A stretch of 64,000 nucleotides of DNA from Nyssa sinensis (lineage: Eukaryota > Streptophyta > Magnoliopsida > Cornales > Nyssaceae). Both the position numbers and the translations under genes were made by a program. The DNA lies in contig CM018051.1 in the NCBI GenBank assembly GCA_008638375.1, positions 8,853,387 through 8,917,386 on the forward strand, in the 5' to 3' direction. The notes below the pieces were generated by a model. The model searched no databases, had not been told where the DNA came from, and saw only the letters and a program-made list of their open reading frames with translations. Of this stretch, positions 25,071-33,740 are shown in pieces; the stretch's first letter is position 1; every line of letters begins with the position of its first letter.

Positions 25071-25695
25071 ATGCTGCACTTTTTGACTCGCAACACGTAA
25101 GGGCTCCGTGACCTGTAGAACACTCAGAAAGATGATCAGAGGACCACCGGATTGGCTCCGGCGGTAGCCGCTCCGATGCTTAAGTGAGTAAGGGAATTGA
25201 AAGACTGTATTGAAAGTCAAAGAATGAGCATGAATTTGATAGCGTACCTCTAGGGTTTAATATATAGGCCGAAGCTTTCCTAAGTTGATTAGGATTCGAC
25301 GCCATGAATATAGGGATATGATCATCGGAGATTGCAGTTACCTTGTGGACATTGAGTCGTAGATGGAGATAATCATAAATGGTAGTTTCCGTATTGGAGA
25401 CTGCTTCCTTATCCTCTGCCCGGAATCCGCTAAGGCGGAGATAATCATAAATGGTAGTTTCCGTATTGGAGACTGTTTCCCTATTCTCTGCTCGGAATCC
25501 GCTAAGGCGGTGACGAGATCTGAAGCTCTGGTCTGGACCCTGTGATCAGTTCTGGATATATTTGTTTGGTCACTTCCGACCTTATGTGATGATCTGGATG
25601 TCATAGGCTGAGCGAGAATCATGCTAGCTGAACATAAATCGGACTGTGGTCATACGTGTCAAGTGTTGATTGGCCTGTCTTTTTATGGTATATCA
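25069..25695 (-). repeat. 3' LTR of the Tat element
   Basis: On the minus strand it starts TGATATACCATAAAAAGACA and ends CAGCATCA. It is identical to the other LTR except at 25258 and 25626. The PPT abuts it at 25696-25711. It includes a 72-bp tandem duplication. Confidence 0.95.
25365..25508. repeat. 72-bp tandem duplication within the LTR
   Basis: Two copies (25365-25436 and 25437-25508) begin GGAGATAATCATAAATGGTA and end GGAATCCGCTAAGGC, differing at a few positions. It lies upstream of the TATA box in element orientation, so it may be a duplicated enhancer in U3. Confidence 0.85.
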
Positions 25696-25711
25696 GTTAC
25701 TCCCCCCCCAA
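25696..25711 (-). promoter_or_regulatory. polypurine tract
   Basis: The minus strand reads TTGGGGGGGGAGTAAC directly before the 3' LTR. It is the primer site for plus-strand DNA synthesis. Confidence 0.85.
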
Positions 25712-25928
25712 GTCCTAGTTTGATGTAAGTAACTAGGGCTAAGAGAGTTATGTGTCTCGCCTTTTCGCCTTCCAAGACAATCGTTGGGGCGCCATTTATT
25801 GCGTAGTCGGCGATTAAGTCTTTTCAAGGTCACAATTATACTGGGCGGACAGTTGGTTTTCTCGAGAGCATCATTGTTCTGAACCGTCATGGCGTTTGGG
25901 CTTGGTGGGTCCCTTCTGATACCGTGTT

Positions 25929-25936
25929 TATAAATA
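25929..25936 (+). promoter_or_regulatory. TATA box for the antisense ORF
   Basis: TATAAATA lies within GTGTTTATAAATACGGG, 171 bp upstream of the ATG at 26107. It gives the antisense gene its own promoter just inside the 3' LTR. Confidence 0.5.
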
Positions 25937-26106
25937 CGGGATGAGATTTTTGAAATGACCTTTCCCTCGACATTTTTACTGTGCTAGAAGATTTCATCCG
26001 CCATTGTTGGTTCGTGCGATCTTGAAGAATACAGATCCCCTAAGTGAAAACAGGTTCGACTGATTTTTCCCCCTCTCTTGCTTCTTTCTTCTTGAGTTTG
26101 AGAATA

Positions 26107-28012
26107 ATGTCTGTTCCTTCGGAATCTCGAATTGTGAATGAGGGAGTAGGAGACCATTCTGAGACGGCTGGTCCGTCTGTTGTAGGAGATGTAGGTAACC
26201 CTGCTCTAGAAATTATTGAGGAGAGGCCTGTTGATCCTCCCCCTAGTCCAGGGGTTAGAATAGTCGATGCTTTCGAAGAGCCCCGAGACAGGGCCGGGGA
26301 GACCTCTGGTAGGTCTTCTCATAGAGAAGAGGGTGAGAGTGCCGTCACTCAAAGCCTCTTGGATGAATGGAGGGTGAAATTTGAATTTCCCCCAAATGTG
26401 ACTTGCAGAGTTCCAGGACCCATGGACCGTCCCCAAGATGTTAAAGCCGGGGAGATTTGCGTTTTCCTTGCCTGGTTTGAAATGGGCTTAAGGCTTCCAT
26501 TGCCGGATTTAGTCAGGCAATTCTTTTGCTGGTTCAAGCTCTGCCCTGCCGACCTGAATCTCAATAGCTGGCGGCATCTTCTAGGATTTATGGTGCTGGG
26601 GCATCTGAACAAAGTGGAGGTGTCTCTGGACTTGATCCGTAGCAATATGGATCTGAAGTTCAAGCAGGCAGAAGGCCTTTATTATATGTCCTTCGAGAAG
26701 GGGTTCCGACCCCTGTCTTCCGTTCCTACTTCCAACAAGACGTGGAAGAAGTGGTACTTCTTCGTTGGAGGAGGATGGGAGCATACGGACTTCCAGGCCG
26801 GAGAGATCTCGTCGTTTCCTTGTGTTACGGGCCATAGGGGTGAGACTTATTCTCTTGGGTTTGCTTTAGCTTTGCTTATATCCTCAGAACTGACAAACTT
26901 GGTATTTTTCATTTCCTTTGTGCAGTCAAGAGTGCTCGGAAGAGGCCCAAGTTTACTAAGGCTCTGCAGGATCAGTACCGGGTTTTGCTTTCAACTTCTA
27001 ACCGGGCTCATACTGTTATCGTCACTCCGGACCAAGTGATGGCCACCCGTAGCGCAGAGTTGAAGAGGAGGCTAGCCTCGAGGTGGGAAGTGCCGAAGCC
27101 TGAAGTGGTGGGGGAGTCTTCCTCCCCAGCTGAGCCTGATGCTCCTTTAGAAGTGAAGAGAAGGAGATTGATCTCTGGTTCCCCTGAGCCTTCCCCTGCC
27201 GAGGCTGAGGAAGCCGAGCCTGCCATTCCTGTATCGGCTGTTCCTCCTGGTCCGAGCAAGAGGTCTAGGAAGGGGAAAGCTCCTGCCGCTCCTTCTGAGC
27301 CATTTGTTGAGCCAGATTATCAAATTGCCAAGAAGGCATTTGATCGAATATGGGCTCAGGGCCCACATCGGTACAGAGGGGATGATCCCTCCAAACTGAT
27401 GACTGAGATGATGACTCTCCAGATGAAGGTAACTTCTGAAGCCTTTCCTTGGCCTTTTGTTTGCTCATTTGTTTCGCTCTAATTTATCTGTCTTGCTTTA
27501 TACAGAGCATGCATAGTTTAGCTGCTCTGATGGTGACCCCCATGGGCCTTGAGGAGGCCGAGAAGCTAAGGACGGAGGTGAACGAGATGAGACTGGAGCT
27601 CGGAACAGCCCGTTCCAAAATTCAGTCTGCTGAAGAGAGTCTGGAGAAAGCTACCACCAGCCTTAAGGTGGCAGAGTCTGAGAGGGATATATTTGCTCGG
27701 ACGGTTGAGAGGCTTGAGGCGGAGCTGGTTGGTCTCCGTAGTTCCATTGATCAGAGGGTTCAGGAGGCAGTTGGTCAAGCCAAAGCTGAGGCTGAGATGG
27801 AATTAAAAGAGGAAGTTGATCAGATGGGTGATGACCTGATCCTGCTCGGTTTTGAGAATTTCCGAACTAGATTCCAACTTCAGTTCCCGGACTTTGATGT
27901 GTCATCAATCGTTCCTCCTGAACCCACCTCATCTCGTCCTGATCCGGATAAGACTGCTGGGGCTCGTGCCCTTAATTTGGAAGAGGATGCAGGCCCCTCT
28001 GGGAAATCCTGA
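26107..28012 (+). CDS. antisense extra ORF of the Tat element (Transposase_28-like), three exons
   Basis: Three open frames on the strand opposite to gag-pol join through GT-AG introns: 26107-26839, 26926-27428 and 27506-28012 (introns of 86 and 77 bp, phases 1 and 0), giving 580 codons. The ATG at 26107 is the first in frame. Residues about 117-222 (FLAWFEMGLRLPLPDLVRQF; LNSWRHLLGFMVL; KKWYFFV) match the pattern of the plant family called putative gypsy-type transposon or Transposase_28, known from extra ORFs of Tat elements. Exon 2 holds basic patches KRRR (322-325) and KRSRKGK (356-362) that may act as nuclear signals. Exon 3 is largely a predicted coiled coil (about 426-520). The function is unknown; a structural or regulatory partner of Gag is only a guess. 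Its G+C-richer composition matches the rest of the element. Confidence 0.78.
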
Positions 28013-29402
28013 GGCTTTTTATAGGCTTTTGACCTTTTTTTTTTTTTTTTGATGTAGTGAATACATTTTCCCTTCTGATCAATAAGATTGACTTTTCTTC
28101 AGATTCTGCTTGTATTTTTCCTTCTTGTGAATTTTGTTGCAAGTGTGGCTGCTCTGAACCCTTTGCATGCTAGATCAAATAGTTGCTTTCTTAATCTTCA
28201 ATACTTGTCATGGAATAGTGAATATAGATCTGCCTTATTAAAATAAGACGAGAAAGTAGATATAGCCAGATAGATAGAGCCTGACAGAGCGGGAGTGGGT
28301 CCTTGTAGAGTTCTGAGATAGACTGCTCTGAATTAAGAGTCGGTGAGGTTAACCGAGCAGCTTGTGCTCGTTATTATGATGCTCGGTATGCTGAGTACTC
28401 GGGATTGGGATATATCCGATCTGCTTGGTCTTTGTTACGTGTCTTGACCTGTTATGAAATAGTTAAGACCAGTAGGTCTGAATGGGGGTCTATTTACTTT
28501 AGACTTTGTTCCCCTCTTTATTGATTTGGGAGCTTAAGTACTGGACTGCGGTCTATGTCTTGAGAATTCTGTACTCTGTCTCTTGGTATATTGAAGAGGC
28601 TTATTTAATGCACCGCTTAGTCATTCGACCGTCGTTTGGGTTTTCAAGGCCACTCTCTTTTTCACCGTTGCGACGGTTCAGTTGGGTGGCTTTTGGACTC
28701 CAAGGGTCTATATATATGGAAACGGGGCATACGGTTGTGCTCAACCCTTTTGCTCCCCGATTTGTTCGTGAGAGAAACCTCATATGCTGCCGGAATTTCT
28801 CCCATTCGTCCGGAGATGATGGAAGATTCCTTGCCTGAGTTAGGAATAATGAGCCTGTGGCCGAGAATTAACCTCCCCCTTTTTTTCAGTCTCCAAGGAA
28901 GGATTGAAGGAGGCCCAAGTCTTCTTGTTTCCTCTGGCATCCGGTCGAGATTTCTCCGATTGGTGGTGGCCCCTCCCTGATTCAACCGAGGCCTGGGGTG
29001 TTGGTGATGAAGACGAAGGTGAGTTGCCTTCCCTTCCTCACGCTCTGTTAGAGACCCTTGCACTAAGTGGCTGGGGTGAAACAGACGGTGTGAAGAAGAA
29101 GATTGAAGGTAGACTACCTTCCCCCCCCATGTGTCTTGGCAGAGACCCTTGCTTTACTCTTCTGAGGAGTCATGCCGATTACAAGGGTGGAGAATGAATA
29201 GTCTCCTGAGGCTCAGAGCCCTCATCATCCGTTGGTCGTGGGACCAGTGATAGTGATGATGAAATGGCCTGGGCACTACTTGATGCAGATTGGGGTTCAG
29301 GGTTCCTTCCTTTCAAATGGAGCCGATGAAGGCGGTTTTGAAGGTTTTGGATCTTGTGCCCCTTTATCATCCCAGGAGAAGAGCCATTATGTTGCCAAGC
29401 GT
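28013..29402. other. noncoding spacer of the Tat element
   Basis: This spacer lies between the antisense ORF and the repeat arrays. AATAAG near 28080 could end the antisense transcript. Short ORFs on both strands (28506-29250) show no family features. A TATA-like CTATATATATGG on the plus strand near 28711 is the only other signal I see. Confidence 0.45.
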
Positions 29403-29517
29403 AGCTTCTGTAATAGCTTCTGTAATAGCTTCTGTAGTAGCTTCTGTAATAGCTTCTGTAGTAGCTTCTGTAGTAGCTTCTGTAATAGCTTTTGTAATAG
29501 CTTCTGTAGTAGCTTCT
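29403..29517. repeat. 12-bp tandem repeat (nine and a half units)
   Basis: AGCTTCTGTAAT and AGCTTCTGTAGT units are repeated without interruption. Because 12 is a multiple of three, all frames stay open, giving artificial ORFs such as a YRSYYRSYY repeat on the minus strand. I do not regard those as genes. Confidence 0.9.
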
Positions 29518-29849
29518 TGGTACTGATGTAAATCTTTTTGAGTTATTAATAAAGTTGAATTTTTTCTTCTCTGAGCTGATACTTTCTGTGAATGTGCTCT
29601 TTTGAAACTTAAGCATCTTCTAATGTGTTGCCGATTGTTCTGAAAACAAATCAAAAACTTAGAAAAATGCCAGAATCGAAGTACTTCACCTTTGGTTGAA
29701 ACCATGGTGCTGATTTATTTGACAGATAAGTCAAATAATGTAAGTGTCAGATCCGAGGTATTCCGTTCTAGTAAACTTTAGTTGACAGGTGCTCGGAATT
29801 TCTGCCTTTGGATAGACTGGATTACAGAACCCGCTAGTTGGGGATGGTC
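29518..29849. other. spacer between the two repeat arrays of the Tat element
   Basis: No coding motif on either strand. It separates the 12-bp array from the hairpin minisatellite. Confidence 0.5.
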
Positions 29850-30384
29850 CAGGCTTTGAGGGCCTGTGCATTAATAGATGGACCAAGTCATAAGACTTGT
29901 GCATTAATAGATGGACCAGGCTCTGGAGGCCTGTGTATTAATAGATGGACCAAGTCATAAGACTCGTGCATTAATAGATGGACCAGGCTCTGGAGGCCTG
30001 TGCATTAAATAGATGGACCAGGCTCTGGAGGCCCGTGCATTAATAGATGGACCAAGTCATAAGACTTGTGCATTAATAGATGGACCAGGCTCTGGAGGCC
30101 TGTGCATTAGTAGATGGACCAGGCTCTGGAGGCCTGTGCATTAATAGATGGACCAAGTCATAAGACTTGTGCATTAATAGATGGACCAGGCTCTGGAGGC
30201 CTGTGCATTAATAGATGGACCAAGTCATAAGACTTGTGCATTAATAGATGGACCAGGCTCTGGAGGCCTGTGCATTAATAGATGGACCAAGTCATAAGAC
30301 TTGTGCATTAATAGATGGACCAAGTCATAAGACTTGTGCATTAATAGATGGACCAAGTCATAAGACTTGTGCATTAATAGATGA
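29850..30384. repeat. minisatellite of two alternating hairpin units (33 and 34 bp)
   Basis: About 16 units share the flank TAATAGATGGACCA and end GTGCAT. Type A carries AAGTCATAAGACTT and type B carries CAGGCTCTGGAGGCCTG. The order from 29850 is B' A B A B B A B B A B A B A A A. Each type is a short inverted repeat (AAGTC/GACTT; CAGGC/GCCTG), so the units differ in sequence but both can fold. The array sits just after the pol stop in element orientation. Confidence 0.9.
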
Positions 30385-30414
30385 ATAGTTGTAAGGAAGT
30401 AAAAGAAAAATTTT

Positions 30415-33400
30415 TTATTGATAATACTTCCGCAAGTGTTCTACGTTCCATGGCCTAGGAACAGGTTTCCCAGTCGTGTCTTCAAGCCAGTAAGTGGTAG
30501 GTCGAACGACCTTCGTCACTTTGTAGGGGCCCTCCCAATTTGGTGACAATTTTCCCATGGTGGGATCCTTGGTGTTTTGAAAGACTCTTCTTAAGACGAA
30601 GTCTCCAACTTGAAAGCTGACTGTCTTGAGTCCTATCCTGGATTTATTGACCATTCTTTGTTGGTAGGCTTCCATCCTGATGCTGGCTTGATCCCTTCTC
30701 TCCTCGAGCAAATCCAAGTTCTCCATCAGCTGCTGATCATTGGATTCTTGCTCAAAGGCCTCAGTCCTCAGAGTTGGCATACCGATTTCAACCGGAATTA
30801 CTGCTTCTGTCCCATAGGCTAATGAGAAGGGTGTTTCAGAGGTGGGAGTTCTTCTGGTTCCTGGGAGCTCTTCTGCCCACTTCCCTTTGGCTTGTTCCAA
30901 CCTTTTCTTTAACCCATCAAGGATTGTTCGGTTGGTGACCTCTGCCTGCCCATTTGCTTGTGGATGGCCTGGAGAGGCAAAGTGCTGCCTGATGTTGAGA
31001 TTTTCGCAGAATGCCTTGAAGCCTTTACCAGTAAATTGTGTCCCATTGTCCGAGATAATTACACGTGGTATGCCAAACCTGCAGACAATATTCTTCCAGG
31101 TGAAGCTTTCGACTTCCTTTTCTGTAATATGCGTTAAAGGTTCGGCTTCGGCCCATTTAGAGAAGTAGTCGATAGCCACCAGGAGGTACTTCCTGTTTGG
31201 AGGTGCTCGTGGTAACGGGCCCACAATGTCCATTCCCCATTGAGCAAAGGGCCAGGGGCTAGGAATCGGGATGAACTCGTGCTGAGGCTGGTGTTGGTAC
31301 GAGGCGAATCTCTGACATTTGTCACACTTCCGAACATATTCTTTAGCCTGTTTCAGCATGCCGGGCCAGTAGTAGCCCTGTGATAGAGCTCGGTGGGCTA
31401 TAGTTCTGCCCCCATTGTGATTCCCGCAAATTCCCTCGTGAATTTCAGCCAAAACATATTGTGACTCGTCTGGAGCCAAACATTTTAACAGAGGTTGAGA
31501 ATATGACCTCCTGTAAAGTTTGTTGTTCAAGATCAGGTACCGAGCCGCTCTGATTCGGATTCTCCTGGCTTTGTTTTTATCCTCTGGGAGGAGCCCGGAT
31601 CTTAGATACTGGAGGATTGGGGTCATCCAGCTCTGGGACTGTTCATCAACTTGAGCAACTGATGCTCCCTCAATGCTGGATCCTGGCTGAAAAGAGATTT
31701 TAACGGTGGAGTCTGTTTCAGACTTGAGGCGGGAGGCCATGTTAGCCAGAGCATCTGCTCTGCAGTTCTGACTTCTCTCAATCTTCTGGATAGTGAAAGT
31801 CTGGAAAGAATGCTTTAAATGGTTCACCAGTTCGGAGTACCGAAGCATCCTGTCATCCTTAATGGCAAACTCTCCCAAAACTTGGCTTACTACCAGTTGG
31901 GAGTCAGAGAAGACATCGAGGTTCTGAGCCTCGCATTCCAGGGCAAGCTTCATCCCTAAGATTAGGGCCTCATATTCAGCTTCATTATTAGAAGCTTTAA
32001 ATCCCAGGCTGACTGCTTTTTCCGACGTAAGTCCATCAGGGGACTGTAGCACCAGTCCTACCCCTGATCCTTGATCGGTTGACGATCCATCAATATACAG
32101 CAGCCAGGTTCCTGTAGTTTCGGCGATTTGTGCTTCGTTCTGTAGTGCCGGGGTGAACTCGGCTACAAAGTCGGCTAAGGCCTGCCCTTTGATGGAGTTT
32201 CGGGGTACATATGCTATGTCAAACTCCCCTAGCTCCACAGACCACTTGACCAATCTTCCCGATACCTCGGGTTTCCTCAGTATTGACTTTAGAGGATAAG
32301 CAGTTGGAATCTCAATTGGATGGGCCTGGAAGTAAGGTCGAAGCTTTCGGGCTGATACGACCAAGGCATAGGCCAGCTTCTCTACTTCTGGGTATTTTTT
32401 TTCCGTGTCGAGTAGTGCCCTACTGACGTAGAATATAGGCCTCTGTACTCCTTTGTCTTGTCTGATTAGTGCGGAACTGACCGCGTTCTCAGAGACTGCT
32501 AGGTACAGGAGCAGCTTTTCTCCTTGTACAGGTTTTGACAGGAGCTCTGGAGAGGCTAAGTACTCCTTTAGTTCTTGGAATGAATGCTCGCATTCTTCTG
32601 TCCACTGCAAAGCCTTGCCGCCCTTTAGAGCTTTGAAGAAAGGTAGGCAGCGATCGGTGGACTTGGATATAAATCTGCTCAATGCGGCGACTCTGCCGTT
32701 CAGTGCCTGAATCTCCTTTTTGGTCTTTGGCGACTTCAGTCCAATCAGGGCTTGGATCTGAGTGGGATCTGCTTCGATACCTCTTTGAGAGACGATGTAC
32801 CCCAAGAATTTTCCCTTCGTAACTCCGAAGATACATTTCGAGGGGTTGAGCTTCATCTTATGCTGTCTGAGGATATCAAAGGTCTGGGCTAAATGCTGGA
32901 GGTGGCTGTCTTTCTGGAGGCTCTTTACCAGCATGTCGTCGATGTATACCTCCATGGTGCTGCCAAGCAGTGGGCTGAACATCTTGTTCACCAACCGTTG
33001 GTAAGTGGCTCCAGCATTCTTTAAACTGAAAGGCATCACTCTGTAGCAATAGAGTCCTCTTTCGGTTATGAAGGCGGTCTTTTCCTGATCTGGAGGGTAC
33101 ATCTGGATCTGGTTGTATCCAGAGTAGGCGTCCATGAAACTCATAAGCTCATGCCCTGCAGTGGCGTCAACCAGTTGATCTATTCTTGGTAGTGGGAAGC
33201 TGTCCTTGGGACATGCTTTGTTAAGGTCTGTATAGTCAACACAGACTCTCCACTTGCCGTTCTTCTTCTTAACGAGCACAGGGTTGGCTAACCACTCGGG
33301 ATAAAAAAAACTTCCCGTATCATTCTGGCGTCCAGCAACCTCTGGACTTCTTCGTTTATAACCCGATGCCGTTCGGGAGCGATCGGTCTTCTCTTCTGTC

Positions 33401-33737
33401 TGACCGGGGGGTGGTCTGGATCTACCATTAGTTTGTGAGTTATCAGATTAGGATCTATTCCCTCCATGTCCCTAGTCTCCCAAGCAAAGATAGAGAGGTT
33501 GTTCTTCAGAAACCTGACTATCTTTTCCCGCTCGGCGGGCGTAAGGTCTGGACCGATGTACAAATAACGCCCCTCGGCTCCTGAACTGATCAGTATCTTG
33601 ATGGGCTCGCCAACAGGCTTGGCTTGACTATCACGCCCCCTTGGGCTCAGGGGCTCTTCAACGCCGAATGGGCAATCTTCCACCTCGGGAGTGTGAGTGA
33701 AAACCGGATCTGCACGGTCCCGAGTGTACTGTAATTG
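30415..33737 (-). pseudogene. pol: pol (RT, two RNase H, integrase), broken by a frameshift
   Basis: The 5' part (33737-33288) is in frame with gag-pro and holds the start of RT. At the T8 run near 33303-33310 the frame shifts and the rest (33279-30415, 954 codons) is open. In that numbering RT has D50 (FMDAYSGY) and YIDD at 112-115. The standard RNase H follows at about 255-375. A second, archaeal-type RNase H has D397, E435, D459 and D509. Integrase has H614 and H621, C652 and C655, and the catalytic D684, D744 and E780 with 35 residues between the last two. A GPY-type C-terminus (WEGPYKV, 916-922) is present without a chromodomain. Near residue 807 several residues usually present (an LWAYRTT-like stretch) are missing in frame. 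This copy probably cannot make active RT alone unless the T run slips. Confidence 0.88.
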
Positions 33738-33740
33738 CTA
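33732..33740 (-). promoter_or_regulatory. leaky amber codon between gag-pro and pol
   Basis: The minus strand reads TAG CAA TTA. The pol frame continues in phase after this single stop (encoding QLQYTRDRADPVF and onward). UAG CAA UUA fits the CAR-YYA readthrough context known from tobamoviruses and from some plant retrotransposons. This suggests pol is made by suppression of this stop, which would set the Gag:Pol ratio. Confidence 0.75.

Noticed and set aside
26206..26835. Minus-strand ORFs opposite the antisense gene
   Set aside because: They are shadows of the plus-strand frame: no domain, no splice logic and no start context.
29179..29616. Minus-strand ORF with repeated YRSYYRS residues and its overlapping frames
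   Set aside because: The reading frames exist only because a 12-bp repeat keeps every frame open. There are no family features and several frames are equally open.
29850..30384. CRISPR-like array
   Set aside because: Units are contiguous with no unique spacers, and the context is a plant retrotransposon. It is a minisatellite.
33300..33312. Programmed -1 frameshift as the normal way to make RT
   Set aside because: The site lies inside the conserved RT domain, where a programmed shift is not known. An indel in a homopolymer is simpler. Kept only as a finding with low weight.
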